Of a stretch of 64,000 bases of DNA, positions 41,494-50,905 are shown piece by piece (position 1 is the stretch's first letter; every line of letters begins with the position of its first letter). A model generated the notes under the pieces. It worked only from the letters and a program-made list of their open reading frames with translations, was not told where the DNA came from and ran no database searches. The translations under genes were made by a program, and so were the position numbers. Origin of the DNA: Rubrobacter taiwanensis. GTDB lineage: Bacteria > Actinomycetota > Rubrobacteria > Rubrobacterales > Rubrobacteraceae. The DNA lies in assembly GCF_004337705.1 (NCBI RefSeq), contig NZ_SKBU01000013.1:1-64000 (forward strand), written 5' to 3'.

Positions 41494-43548
41494 ATGGCGT
41501 ACAACGTGGCCGTGGACGTGGGCGGAACGTTTACCGACGTTCTGATCTTCGACCAGCAGAGTGGGGAGCTGACCGAGGGCAAGGTCCTCTCGACGCCCGA
41601 CGATCCGTCGAGAGGGGTGGTGGAGGGGATAGAGACGGTCTGCCGGAAGGTGGGGATCTCCTTCGAGGACCTCAACCTCCTCTTCCACGGTACGACCGTG
41701 GTGACGAACATGATCCTCACGAACACCGGCTCGCGCGTGGGGCTGCTTACGACGAAGGGCCACGAGCAGATCCTGCTCCTCGCCCGCGCCTGGACGCCGG
41801 GCCCGCTCTACGGCTGGATGTCGCTCCAGAAGCCCGACCCGCCAGCAGACCCGACGGACACCGTCGGCATCAACGAGCGCATCGGCCCGGACGGCGGCGT
41901 CCTGGTGCCGCTCGACGAGGGCGAGGTGCGCGAGGCCGTGGAGAGGCTCGTGGGCCGGGGCGTCGAGTCGCTCGCCATCGGCTTCCTCAACTCCTACGTC
42001 AACCCGGCGCACGAGCGGCGGGCGCGCGAGATCGTGCGCGAGATGTACCCGGACCTCTCGGTCTCGATCTCGGCGGACATCGGGCAGGAGTACGGCGAGT
42101 ACGAGCGCACGCTGACGACCGTGGTGAACACCGCCGTCCAGCCGCGCACGATGCTCTACATGCGCAACTTCGAGAGGAGCATCCGCGAGCGGCGCTTCGG
42201 GGGAGCGCTCTCCATCGTCCGCTCCGACGGCGGGGCGATGAGCACCGAGGCGGTCGCGGAGAGCCCCATACAGATCGCTCTCTCCGGGCCGTCGGGGGGC
42301 GTGACGGGGTCTGCGTACCTGGCGCGCGAGATCGGCATCAAAGACATCCTCACCTTCGATATGGGCGGGACCTCCACGGACGTCTCGCTGTGCCTGAACG
42401 GGGAGACGCCCGTGCGCCGTGACATCCGGCTCGGCTACTTCCAGTTCAAGAGCCCGGCGGTGGACGTCCACAGCGTCGGCGCGGGGGGAGGCTCGATCGC
42501 CTTCGTCTCCGCGAGCGGCGCGCTGCAGGTCGGCCCGGCGAGTGCGGGGGCCGACCCGGGACCGGCGGCCTACGGGCGCGGCGGCGAGGAGCCGACCGTC
42601 ACCGACGCGAACGTCGTGCTCCACCGCATCCCGCCGGGCGTGGCTTTGGGGGGCACGCTGGAGATGGACGAGGAGGCCGCCAGGCGCGCGGTCGGCAAGG
42701 TCGCCGAGCGGCTCGGGATGGGCGTCGAGGAGGCGGCGGAGGCGATCCTGGAGATCGTCAACGAGAACATGCACGCCGCGCTTCGCGTCGTGAGCGTCGA
42801 GCGCGGCCACGACCCGCGGGAGTTCGGGCTCGTGGCCTTCGGCGGGGCCGGGCCGATGCACGCCAACGCCCTCGGGCGCCTGATCCGGTCGCACTCCGTT
42901 ATCGTGCCGCCGACCCCGGGCGTGATGAGCGCCTTCGGCTTCCTCTCCTCGGACATCCAGAACGAGTTCCCCGAGACCTACCTGCGCACCGCCGAGGAGA
43001 CGCCGGCCGCTGAGCTCAGGGCGACCGTTGAGAGGCTTATAGCCCAGGCGAACGAGTGGCTCGACGGCGAGGGGGTGGAGGAGGAAGGGAAGCGCTTCGA
43101 CCTGTACGCCGACTGCCGCTACTACCTGCAGAACATCCAGATCCCCTGCCGCTTCGAGCTCGACGAGCTGACCGGCGAGGACTCGACCTTCCTGCGCGAA
43201 CGCTTCGAGGAGGCCCACCGCCAGCGCTACAACTTCGAGCTTCCGGACTCGCCCCTCGAGATCGCCACCGTCCGGGTCGTCGGGCGCGGCACCATAAGGG
43301 GCGTGAGCCTCGTCGAGAGCGAGGACGGCGCCGGGGCAGACGCCTCGGAGGCCGTGCTGCGCACCGAGAGGGTGTACTTCGGCGGGGAGTGGATGGAGAC
43401 GCCCATCTACGACCGCGGCAGGCTCAGACCCAACCACACCGTGGAAGGTCCTGCCGTCGTGGTTCAGGACGACACCACGACGGTCATAGAACCCGGCTAC
43501 CGGGGCGCGGTGGACCGCTTCGGGAACATCCTGATCGAGGAGGCCTAA
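41494..43548 (+). CDS. hyuA: hydantoinase/oxoprolinase-family subunit A (HyuA)
   Basis: A 684-residue ATP-binding subunit of the ASKHA fold. Seen: AVDVGGTFTDVLIFD at the start, NMILTNTGSRVGLLTTKGHE, ALSGPSGGVTGSAYLA, LTFDMGGTSTDVSLCL and GAGGGSIAFV. The family includes N-methylhydantoinase, 5-oxoprolinase and acetone/acetophenone carboxylases, which share this order of motifs; the reaction cannot be chosen from sequence. The ATG at 41494 follows GGAAGGAGAG. It is six bases from hyuB. Confidence 0.92.
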   Translation: MAYNVAVDVGGTFTDVLIFDQQSGELTEGKVLSTPDDPSRGVVEGIETVCRKVGISFEDLNLLFHGTTVVTNMILTNTGSRVGLLTTKGHEQILLLARAWTPGPLYGWMSLQKPDPPADPTDTVGINERIGPDGGVLVPLDEGEVREAVERLVGRGVESLAIGFLNSYVNPAHERRAREIVREMYPDLSVSISADIGQEYGEYERTLTTVVNTAVQPRTMLYMRNFERSIRERRFGGALSIVRSDGGAMSTEAVAESPIQIALSGPSGGVTGSAYLAREIGIKDILTFDMGGTSTDVSLCLNGETPVRRDIRLGYFQFKSPAVDVHSVGAGGGSIAFVSASGALQVGPASAGADPGPAAYGRGGEEPTVTDANVVLHRIPPGVALGGTLEMDEEAARRAVGKVAERLGMGVEEAAEAILEIVNENMHAALRVVSVERGHDPREFGLVAFGGAGPMHANALGRLIRSHSVIVPPTPGVMSAFGFLSSDIQNEFPETYLRTAEETPAAELRATVERLIAQANEWLDGEGVEEEGKRFDLYADCRYYLQNIQIPCRFELDELTGEDSTFLRERFEEAHRQRYNFELPDSPLEIATVRVVGRGTIRGVSLVESEDGAGADASEAVLRTERVYFGGEWMETPIYDRGRLRPNHTVEGPAVVVQDDTTTVIEPGYRGAVDRFGNILIEEA

Positions 43549-43554
43549 AGAGAG

Positions 43555-45456
43555 ATGGTGCTGCACGAGAGGCAGGAGCTTCCGGACTTCGTCCGGGAGC
43601 ACAACATAGACAACGTCACCCTCGATATCATCGAGAACGCCCTCAAGAACATCCGCCACGAGATGGACCGGGTGCTCGTCACCACGGCCGTCAGCCCGAT
43701 CATCCGCGAGCAGGCCGACGAGTTCCCCCTCATCGCCGACCGGCAGGGGCGCATGGTCGTCGGCCAGTTCGGAAGTCCCGTGGACACCGTCCTTGAGAAC
43801 TCGCCCTACAAGGCAGAGGACCTCAAGGACGGCGACGTTATCGCCCTCAACGACCCGTACATGATGGAGGGGAGCACCTCCCACCTTCCGGACATCCTGC
43901 TGGTGCGCCCGATCTTCTACGAGGGCGACCACGTCGGCTACGCCCTGCAGTGGGGCAACCTGATGGACGTCGGCGGCAAGACCGCCGGTTCCATCCCCAT
44001 CGACGCCCGCTCGATCTACGAGGAGGGCGTCCGGATGCCGCCCGTCAAGCTCTACGACGGCGGCAGGCTGAACGAGGAGGTCCTGCGCTTCTTCTGCCAC
44101 AACTCCCGCACCCCGCGCGAGACCCGCGCGGACATCATGGCGATAGCCGCGGGCACGGCGGCGGGCGCGCAGAGGGTAAAGGACATCTGCGACCGCTTCG
44201 GCAAAGAGACCTACCTGGAGGCGTGCGACGCGCTGCTCGACAGGACGCGCACCAGCATCATAAACCTCATGCGCCAGCTCATCCCCGAGGGCGAGCGCTT
44301 CGAGTTCGAGGACTACACAGACGACGACGGCCTCGGCAACGGCCCCATAAAGCTCAAGCTCGCCATGTGGCGCGAGGGGGACACGCTGCACCTCGACTGG
44401 ACCGGGACCGACGCCCAGGTCCCCGGCCCCGTCAACTTCCTCCTCAACCACCGGATGTTCCAGATGTTCGCCGGCGTCTTCCTGATCTCCGCCGTCGACC
44501 CCACGATCCTCTTCAACGACGGCTACTCCGACGTCATAAAGGTCAACATCCCCGAGGGCTCCGTCCTGCGCCCGGTAGAGCCCGCTCCCCTCTCTAACCG
44601 CCTCGTCGTCATGGCCCGCCTCTTCGACGTGCTCGGCGCGGTCTACGCCAAGGCGATAGGCTTCAACGTCTCGGGCTCCTACGGCACGAGCCCCAACTTC
44701 GTCTACTCCGGCGTGAAGAAGAGCGGCGAGCCGTTCCAGACGATGGAGATCCTGTACGGCGGCATCCCGGCGATCCCCGGCAAGGACGGCCTCGACGGGC
44801 ACTCCTGGTGGCCGGAGTTCCTCGCGGTCCCCGCCGAGTACATGGAGACTTACTACCCGATGATCGTCGAGGAGTACGCCGCCCGCCGCGACTCCTGCGG
44901 CGCGGGGCAGTTCCGCGGCGGCTGCGGGATAAGGAAGGTCTACCGCTTCCTCGCCAACGGGCGCATCACCTACCAGGACGACCGCCACCACACCTATCCC
45001 TACGGGGTGGCCGGCGGCAGGCCCGGCGCCCCCTCAAAGAAGACCCTGATCCGCAAGAGCGGCGCGTCGGTGGAGCTCCCCTCCAAGGTGAGCGACGTCC
45101 CGGTCTTCGAGGGGGACCGGCTCGTCTTCGAGACCGCGGGGGCCGGAGGCGTCGGCGACCCGCTCGAGCGCGACCCCGAGGCCGTCGCCAGGGACGTCCG
45201 CTGGGGCCTCGTCAGTCGCGAGGCCGCCGGGAGCGAGTACGGGGTCGTGATAGGCGAAGACGGCTCCGTGGACGCGGCGGCTACAGAGTCGCGGCGCGAG
45301 CAGATAAGGAGCGCCCGTCCCGAACTGCCCGCCTTCGACCACGGCGACCTTCCTCCGCTCGAGGAGCAGCGACGGGTCATCGCCGAGACGCGCCGTAAGT
45401 TCAACGAGTGGCTCTCGCACGAGCTCGGCGCCGCTCGAGCCAACGGCAGGGGGTGA
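43555..45456 (+). CDS. hyuB: hydantoinase/oxoprolinase-family subunit B (HyuB)
   Basis: A 633-residue catalytic partner of HyuA. It shows DPYMMEGSTSHLPDILLVRP, the LQWGNLMDVGGKTAGSIPID core, EEGVRMPPVKLYDGGRLNEE, VPGPVNFLLNHRMFQ, and GAGQFRGGCGIRKVYRF followed by a YPYGVAGGRPGAPS segment, all usual for the family. The spacing and the shared operon support an A/B complex that uses ATP on an amide, lactam or ketone substrate. Confidence 0.92.
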   Translation: MVLHERQELPDFVREHNIDNVTLDIIENALKNIRHEMDRVLVTTAVSPIIREQADEFPLIADRQGRMVVGQFGSPVDTVLENSPYKAEDLKDGDVIALNDPYMMEGSTSHLPDILLVRPIFYEGDHVGYALQWGNLMDVGGKTAGSIPIDARSIYEEGVRMPPVKLYDGGRLNEEVLRFFCHNSRTPRETRADIMAIAAGTAAGAQRVKDICDRFGKETYLEACDALLDRTRTSIINLMRQLIPEGERFEFEDYTDDDGLGNGPIKLKLAMWREGDTLHLDWTGTDAQVPGPVNFLLNHRMFQMFAGVFLISAVDPTILFNDGYSDVIKVNIPEGSVLRPVEPAPLSNRLVVMARLFDVLGAVYAKAIGFNVSGSYGTSPNFVYSGVKKSGEPFQTMEILYGGIPAIPGKDGLDGHSWWPEFLAVPAEYMETYYPMIVEEYAARRDSCGAGQFRGGCGIRKVYRFLANGRITYQDDRHHTYPYGVAGGRPGAPSKKTLIRKSGASVELPSKVSDVPVFEGDRLVFETAGAGGVGDPLERDPEAVARDVRWGLVSREAAGSEYGVVIGEDGSVDAAATESRREQIRSARPELPAFDHGDLPPLEEQRRVIAETRRKFNEWLSHELGAARANGRG

Positions 45457-45460
45457 GCGG

Positions 45461-46084
45461 ATGCACATAGAGGGCTTCGGCGGACGCGGCGGCTTCGGGC
45501 GCCGCCCCGCCCTCGCCGTCATCGACATGACCCTGGGCTTCACCGACCCGGAGTCGCCGCTGGCCTGCGACCTCGACGGCCCTGTAGAGAACATCCGGAG
45601 GCTGCTGGATGCCGCGCGGGAGGCCGAGATCCCGGTCGTCTTCACGACCATCGCCTACCAGGAGAGCGACAGGCTCACCGCCGCCGCGTTCATAGACAAG
45701 GTGCCCGCCCTCCTCACCCTGGAGGCCGGGAGCCGGTGGGCCGAGATCGACCCGCGAATAGCCCCGCGCGCCTCCGAACCCGTACTGAACAAGCTCTTCG
45801 CCTCGGGCTTCTTCGGGACGCCGCTCGGAGCCTTGCTTACCGCGGCGGGGGTGGACACCCTGATCATCACCGGCGCCTCGACGAGCGGCTGCGTCCGGGC
45901 GACCGCCGTCGACGCCCTCCAGCACGGCTTCCGCCCCGTCGTCCCGCGCGAAGCGGTGGGTGACCGCAACCCGGATGCTCACGAGGCCAGCCTCTACGAC
46001 ATAGACGCCAAGTACGGCGACGTGGTATCTATCGAGGAGGCGCTGCAGTATCTGAAGCGGATGGGAGAGCTAGCAAAACGATGA
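45461..46084 (+). CDS. isochorismatase-family amidohydrolase
   Basis: A 207-residue cysteine hydrolase. The triad is D22 (ALAVIDMT), K111 (VLNKLFASGFFG) and C144 (ITGASTSGCVRATAVDA). The form ASTSGCVRATAVDALQHGFR resembles N-carbamoylsarcosine amidohydrolase, which acts after N-methylhydantoinase in creatinine breakdown. That supports, but does not prove, a hydantoin-type route in this operon. It overlaps the DUF3891 gene by four bases. Confidence 0.9.
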   Translation: MHIEGFGGRGGFGRRPALAVIDMTLGFTDPESPLACDLDGPVENIRRLLDAAREAEIPVVFTTIAYQESDRLTAAAFIDKVPALLTLEAGSRWAEIDPRIAPRASEPVLNKLFASGFFGTPLGALLTAAGVDTLIITGASTSGCVRATAVDALQHGFRPVVPREAVGDRNPDAHEASLYDIDAKYGDVVSIEEALQYLKRMGELAKR

Positions 46085-46869
46085 TAGTTCGCGACGCCGG
46101 AGACGGCTACCAGATCGTCTTCCAGACCGACCACGCCACCCTCTCCGGCCAGCTCGCGGAGCGCTGGGGTAACGAGCGGTTCGCCCGCCCGGAGCCGTTC
46201 GAGCCCATGAAGATCGCCGCCTTCCGCCACGACGACGGCTGGAGCGTCTGGGAGCGCGCGCCGCGCCTGGACGACGAAGGGAGGCCGCAGAACTTCCTGG
46301 ACCGCGACGTGGCCGTGCACCTGCACCTGTACAGGGCGGCCATCGCCGCCGTCTCCGAGGAAGACCGGTACGCCGGGCTGCTGGTCTCAATGCACGGCGC
46401 GGGGCTGTACAAGGGCCGCTATGCAGGCGAGGAGTCGCCGCCGCTGACCGGAGCCGCCTCCGCCCAAGACCTGGTAGACGAATTCGTGCGGGAACAGGAG
46501 GCGCACCGCGGCCGGCTGGTGGAAGAGATGGGGCTGGACGAGACCCGGCTCTGGACCAATTACCGGCTGCTCCAGGTCTACGACCGTCTCTCGCTCTACT
46601 TCTGCATGAACGACCTGGAGGGCGGCGAGCCGGCCTCGCTGGAGGACGTGCCGGTAGACTACTCCGCCGGGCGGGTGGACCTGAAGCTCGCGCCGGCCGC
46701 CCCTTGGCGCGTGCGCGCGCAGCCGTTCCCGTTCGGTGAGTCTCCATCCCGCTTCACGCTGCTCCGCCGGCTCGTACTCAAACGCGACTGGCCGGACCAC
46801 GAGAGCTTCCGCCGGGATCTCTTCTCGGCGGAGCCGGAGGTGGTTGAGATAACCGTGGAGAGCGGGTAG
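46081..46869 (+). CDS. DUF3891-family protein
   Basis: A 262-residue protein of unknown function. Conserved-looking polar motifs are IVFQTDHATLSGQLAERWG, AAFRHDDGWSVWE, VSMHGAGLYKGRYA and the repeated D/H residues, reminiscent of a metal-dependent HD-like hydrolase. It is the last gene of the GntR-controlled operon and overlaps the amidohydrolase gene. It may complete or detoxify the pathway. Confidence 0.75.
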   Translation: MIVRDAGDGYQIVFQTDHATLSGQLAERWGNERFARPEPFEPMKIAAFRHDDGWSVWERAPRLDDEGRPQNFLDRDVAVHLHLYRAAIAAVSEEDRYAGLLVSMHGAGLYKGRYAGEESPPLTGAASAQDLVDEFVREQEAHRGRLVEEMGLDETRLWTNYRLLQVYDRLSLYFCMNDLEGGEPASLEDVPVDYSAGRVDLKLAPAAPWRVRAQPFPFGESPSRFTLLRRLVLKRDWPDHESFRRDLFSAEPEVVEITVESG

Positions 46870-46872
46870 CGG

Positions 46873-48078
46873 CTATTCCCCGGTGCGGGCGGTCTTGCGG
46901 GCCAGCGGCAGGTAGAAGAGCGTGGCGGCGGCCGTCCCGGCGGCGGTGAACAGGAAGGCCGCGGTGTAGGCCTCGGGCGGGTACCGGCCCGCAGCGTCGG
47001 CGGGGAAGAGGTCCACCACCACCCCGATGAGCCACTGCAGGAGGAAGGTGCCGGCGATGCCGGCCAGATTCACCATGGAGACGGCCCGGGCGGTCATCCC
47101 CGGCGGGAAAGCGGTGCGGGCGTGTATCAAGAGCCCCGCTCCCGCCCCGCCAAAGAAGCCGAAGAGGAAGTAGAGCGCCGGGAGCAGCGCGAGCGGAGCC
47201 CGGAGTGCCAGGGCGAGCTGGCAGAGCGCGAAGAGCGCACAACCCGCGAGCACGACGCGGGCCACACCCAGCCGGTCGGCCAGCCAGCCGATGGCTCCGT
47301 ACCCCGCGACCACCCCGATGCCCATGAGTAGTAGTAAGTTGCCGACGGCGATGCTCCCCAGGCCGGCGGCGTCGTAAAGGTACGGCCCCGCCCAGAGCCC
47401 CTGTATCCCGAGCAGCCCGCCGCACATGAAGAAGTTCAGCGCCGCGATGCGCCAGAAGCGTCCGCTGCCGAACACGCGCATGAGCCCGTCGCCGTTGGAG
47501 TCCGCGGACGGCCACGCCGCTCCCGGCGGGGCGTTACGGGCGAAGATGAGAATGACCAGCGCGCTCGCCGCGATCACCAGCGCCCCTCCGGCGAAGACCG
47601 CCCGCCATCCGAAGGTCTCGTTCAGGTATGCCAGCGGCGTGGCGGCGAAGAGCGCTCCCGAGGCCCCGACGCCCATCAGGATGCCCGAGACGGTCGCGAA
47701 CTGGTGCGGCGGAAACCAGAGCGAGAACACCTTAAAGGAGCCCATGAGCACCACCGCCATCCCCACGCCGAGCAGCGCCCGGCCCAGGATCAGCATCGGG
47801 AACGAGTCCGCAGCGGCGAAGACGAGACTGCCCGCCACTCCGGCCGCCATGAACACCGGCACCACCGGCCGCGGTCCCCAGCGGTCCAGGCTCAAGCCCA
47901 CGGGGAGCTGGGCCAGGGCGAAGGCGGCGAAGAAGACGCTGGTCATGAGCCCGAGCTGCGCCGCGTCCAGCGCCAGCTCGCGAGAGAGGTCCGGCGCGAT
48001 GACGGCATTTGCCGAGCGGAAGAAGTACGAGAGAAAGTAGGCGAACGTGAACAGCCCGAAGATGTGAAACCGGTTCAT
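46873..48078 (-). CDS. MFS transporter
   Basis: A 401-residue transporter with 12 predicted helices. It opens FGLFTFAYFLSYFFRSANAV and has LPVGLSLDRWGPRPVVPVFM, the loop-2 motif of the family, repeated as GAIGWLADRLGVARVVLAGC in the second half. The substrate is unknown; its convergent position three bases from the HyuAB operon and divergence from a GntR gene suggest uptake of a related compound. The ATG stands 145 bases from the next gene. Confidence 0.88.
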   Translation of the reverse strand: MNRFHIFGLFTFAYFLSYFFRSANAVIAPDLSRELALDAAQLGLMTSVFFAAFALAQLPVGLSLDRWGPRPVVPVFMAAGVAGSLVFAAADSFPMLILGRALLGVGMAVVLMGSFKVFSLWFPPHQFATVSGILMGVGASGALFAATPLAYLNETFGWRAVFAGGALVIAASALVILIFARNAPPGAAWPSADSNGDGLMRVFGSGRFWRIAALNFFMCGGLLGIQGLWAGPYLYDAAGLGSIAVGNLLLLMGIGVVAGYGAIGWLADRLGVARVVLAGCALFALCQLALALRAPLALLPALYFLFGFFGGAGAGLLIHARTAFPPGMTARAVSMVNLAGIAGTFLLQWLIGVVVDLFPADAAGRYPPEAYTAAFLFTAAGTAAATLFYLPLARKTARTGE

Positions 48079-48190
48079 CTGCCAGGCTCCCCCTCAGAGG
48101 CGTTGCTAACCTCCGCGTCCATACGCGGAACATACAGGCCTGCCGGGCGCTGTCAAGAAGCCGGAGTGCCGGAAGGGCCTCCCGGACATG

Positions 48191-48206
48191 TATAATGGTC
48201 TAGACC
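48191..48206 (+). promoter_or_regulatory. -10 element with overlapping GGTCTAGACC operator
   Basis: A perfect TATAAT (48191-48196) is followed at once by the palindrome GGTCTAGACC (48197-48206). TGGTCTAGACCA is the core of sites bound by HutC/UTRA-type GntR regulators such as DasR/NagR. It lies 17 bases before the GntR start codon, so autoregulation is likely; the divergent MFS gene could be co-regulated. No clear -35 is seen. Confidence 0.7.
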
Positions 48207-48222
48207 GGGTAGAGGAGGTGGA

Positions 48223-48951
48223 TTGGCCGGGATAGACACGAACAGCCCCATACCGAAGTACTACCAGCTGAAGGAGATCATCCGCGGGATGATCGAGTCC
48301 GAGGAGCTTCAGGAGGGGCAGCTCATCCCGTCGGAGCGGGAGCTGTGCGAGCGGTACGGCATCAGCCGGATGACGGCCCGCCAAGCGATAATGGAGCTTG
48401 TGAACGAGGGGGTTCTCTACCGGGAGCAGGGCAAGGGCACGTTCGTCGCCGGGAAGAAGGTACAGCAGGAGGCCGCGCGGCTGACCAGCTTCACCGAGGA
48501 CATGCGCGAGCGGGGGATGGCGGTCTCCAGCACGGTACTGGAGATGGAGGTGGAGCCTGCCGGGCCGGTCGTGGCGCGGTTTCTAAGGGTGGATGAGGGG
48601 GAGCGCATCATCCGGCTCAAGCGGCTCCGGAATGCCGACGGGGAACCGATGGCGCTCGAGACCAGCCACCTCCTCTACGATGTGGCCCGGGGGACGCTGG
48701 AGGTGGATATGTCGAAGAGCTCCCTCTACGAGGAGCTGCGCCGTGGCGGGGTCAGTATCTCGCACGCCGAGCAGAGCTACGAGGCGGCGCTCGTCGGCGA
48801 GGCTGACGCGGAGGTGCTGGGTGTGGCGCCCGGCAGTCCGGCGCTGCTCATCGAGCGGGTGACCTTCGACGCGAAGGGCCGGGCTTTCGAGTATGTCCGG
48901 AGCGTCTACCGGGGCGACCGCTACCGCATAACGAGCGTGCTGCGCGTCTGA
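48223..48951 (+). CDS. GntR regulator, HutC/UTRA subfamily
   Basis: A 242-residue regulator. The N-terminal winged helix reads YYQLKEIIRGMIESEELQEG then SERELCERYGISRMTARQAI; the UTRA effector domain starts near residue 85 (RLTSFTEDMRERGMAVSS) and includes LYEELRRGGVSISHAEQSYE. It begins with TTG five bases after GGAGG. The asparaginase gene starts three bases after its stop, so the regulator probably governs that gene. Confidence 0.9.
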   Translation: MAGIDTNSPIPKYYQLKEIIRGMIESEELQEGQLIPSERELCERYGISRMTARQAIMELVNEGVLYREQGKGTFVAGKKVQQEAARLTSFTEDMRERGMAVSSTVLEMEVEPAGPVVARFLRVDEGERIIRLKRLRNADGEPMALETSHLLYDVARGTLEVDMSKSSLYEELRRGGVSISHAEQSYEAALVGEADAEVLGVAPGSPALLIERVTFDAKGRAFEYVRSVYRGDRYRITSVLRV

Positions 48952-48954
48952 GCC

Positions 48955-49953
48955 ATGGGGGAGCGGGACGGCACCGTAACGGTTCTCGCCACCGGGGGCA
49001 CGATCGCGTCGCTGCCGGGGCCGGAGGGGGGCGTGGTGGCGGCGGCGAGCGGGGAGGAACTGCTGGCGGCGGTTCCGGAGCTGGCGCAGGTCGCCGACTG
49101 CCGTGTGGAGGAGCTGTTCAGGATCGGTGGCTACCTCATGACGCCGCGGGAGATGCTTGTGGTGGCGCAGCGCGTGCGGGAGCTGGAGGCGGAGCGGGGC
49201 GTGAGCGGGATCGTGGTGACCCACGGCACCGACACCATGGAGGAGACAGCGTACCTGGTAGATCTCCTCTACGCCGGGGAGAAGCCCGTGGTCTTCACCG
49301 GGGCGCAGCGCAACGCCGCCGTTCCGGACACCGACGGGCCGCGCAACCTGCGCGACGCTGTGCGGGTCGCGGCAAGCCCGGCGGCGCGGGGACTCGGGGC
49401 GGTTATCGTGATGGGCGGGGTGGTGGAGGCGGCGCGCGAGGCTACCAAGGTTCATACTTCGGACCTACGGGCCTTCGGCTCGCCGGGGGCCGGAAGCCTC
49501 GGCGAGGTGACCGAGGAGGCCGTCCACGTCTTCCGCTCCCGGCCCCGGCCCGGCAACCTGAGCCGAGTGGATGCGCTGCCGTATCGGGTGAGCCTGGTGA
49601 AGCTCTTCGCCGGGATAGACGGAACGTTCATCAGAGCGGCGCGCGAGGCCGGTGATGGGGGGATCGTTCTGGAGTGCTTCGGCATCGGGAACGCGAACCG
49701 CGCCGTGCTCTCGGAGGTGGAGCGCTGCATCGAGTCCGGAATGGCCGTGCTCGTCGTCTCGCGCTGCCCGGAGGGGCGCGTGCGGCCGGTCTACGGCAAC
49801 GGCGGCGGCCACGATCTGGCCGCCGCGGGCGCTATCTTCGGCGGCTCTCTCAGCGGGCAGAAGGCGCGCGTCCTGCTCATGGCCGCGCTCGCGGCGGCCG
49901 GCGAGTCCGGCGGGGCGGTCGAGGAGCTGCTCGCGCCGCACCTGGCGCTGTAG
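48955..49953 (+). CDS. L-asparaginase
   Basis: A 332-residue asparaginase of the bacterial type. Both signature threonine motifs are present: VTVLATGGTIASLPGPEGGV near residue 8 and GIVVTHGTDTMEETAYLVDL near 82-101. There is no signal peptide, so it is cytoplasmic. Asparagine is converted to aspartate and ammonia. Coupling to a UTRA regulator suggests induction by a nitrogen compound. The gap 49954-50104 holds no gene. Confidence 0.93.
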   Translation: MGERDGTVTVLATGGTIASLPGPEGGVVAAASGEELLAAVPELAQVADCRVEELFRIGGYLMTPREMLVVAQRVRELEAERGVSGIVVTHGTDTMEETAYLVDLLYAGEKPVVFTGAQRNAAVPDTDGPRNLRDAVRVAASPAARGLGAVIVMGGVVEAAREATKVHTSDLRAFGSPGAGSLGEVTEEAVHVFRSRPRPGNLSRVDALPYRVSLVKLFAGIDGTFIRAAREAGDGGIVLECFGIGNANRAVLSEVERCIESGMAVLVVSRCPEGRVRPVYGNGGGHDLAAAGAIFGGSLSGQKARVLLMAALAAAGESGGAVEELLAPHLAL

Positions 49954-50104
49954 CGCCGGCGAATTCTTGCGCCCGGCGGGCGTCGGACCGGATAGAGTTG
50001 AGGTAGACGAGAGAGCTGCCGGGAAGAGGAGCGGAGATATCTCTCGGCCTCGGGCGAGAGAAGATTCGCGCTGCCCGCCGGTTCCGACGGAGGAGGAACG
50101 GGAG

Positions 50105-50878
50105 ATGTTGTTCGCCACTATCTTTGTCCTTGTCGGGGTTGCCGTTTGGGTGGCCGCCGGGGTGCTGCTCTACTTCCGGCGCAAGACCCTCCAGAAGACG
50201 GAAGCGATGCGCAGGGTCGAGACCTCCCGGGCTGCAGACGTCTCCCGCATGACCCCCGGCGAGCCGGTCGAGGTCACGGGCACGCTGCGGTGCGGGAGCC
50301 CGCTGACGAGCGAGATGGCCAGGCACACCTGCGCCTACTACCATTCCCGCGTCATCCGGGAGTACGAGGAGCGGTACCGCGACTCCGAGGGGCGCTCCCG
50401 CACTAGCCGGCGCTCAGAGACCGTGGCCTCCAGCGAGCGGTTCGCGCCGTTCGTCGTGGAGGACGAGTCGGGTAAGGTCGGCGTGCACGGCGAGGGCGCG
50501 GAGGTGGACGCCCTAGAGATCATAAACCGCTTCGAGCGCGATCCGGGAAGCGGCTCCAGCATCACCCTCGGCGGGTTCACGGTGAGCCTGGGCGGGGGAG
50601 ACCGCACCATCGGCTACCGCTACGTGGAGAGCGTGCTGAACTCGGACGCGCCGGTCTACGTGCTGGGCGTCGTGCGGCCGGATGGGGAGATCGGGGCTCC
50701 CGGCGAGGACGGAGAGGGGCGCTTTATTATCAGCTACCGCTCCGAGGCGGAGCTGGAGAAGAAGTTCAAGCGTGAGGCGCGGGTGCAGGCCCTGATCTCT
50801 GCGGGCCTCTTCCTCTTCGGGGCGATCTTCGTCGCCGTCGGGGTCGCCGCCGCTACCGGAGCCTTCGGACTCTCATAA
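50105..50878 (+). CDS. GIDE-domain membrane protein
   Basis: A 257-residue protein with one helix at each end (about 4-24 and 230-252) and a GIDE domain between, marked by CAYYHSRVIREYEERYRDSE and VVEDESGKVGVHGEGAEVD. In eukaryotes this domain occurs in MUL1/GIDE ubiquitin ligases, but bacterial forms lack the RING finger, as here. Function unknown. The ATG follows GGAGGAGGAACGGG. Confidence 0.82.
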   Translation: MLFATIFVLVGVAVWVAAGVLLYFRRKTLQKTEAMRRVETSRAADVSRMTPGEPVEVTGTLRCGSPLTSEMARHTCAYYHSRVIREYEERYRDSEGRSRTSRRSETVASSERFAPFVVEDESGKVGVHGEGAEVDALEIINRFERDPGSGSSITLGGFTVSLGGGDRTIGYRYVESVLNSDAPVYVLGVVRPDGEIGAPGEDGEGRFIISYRSEAELEKKFKREARVQALISAGLFLFGAIFVAVGVAAATGAFGLS

Positions 50879-50905
50879 CGGTTGGGGAGCGGCTAGAATC
50901 GGGGC

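Noticed and set aside
41377-44991. A 1204-codon minus-strand frame opposite hyuA and hyuB
   Set aside because: It is the antisense shadow of two clear family genes; high-GC third positions keep it open. Composition (runs of V, L, A, R, H) is typical of a shadow frame.
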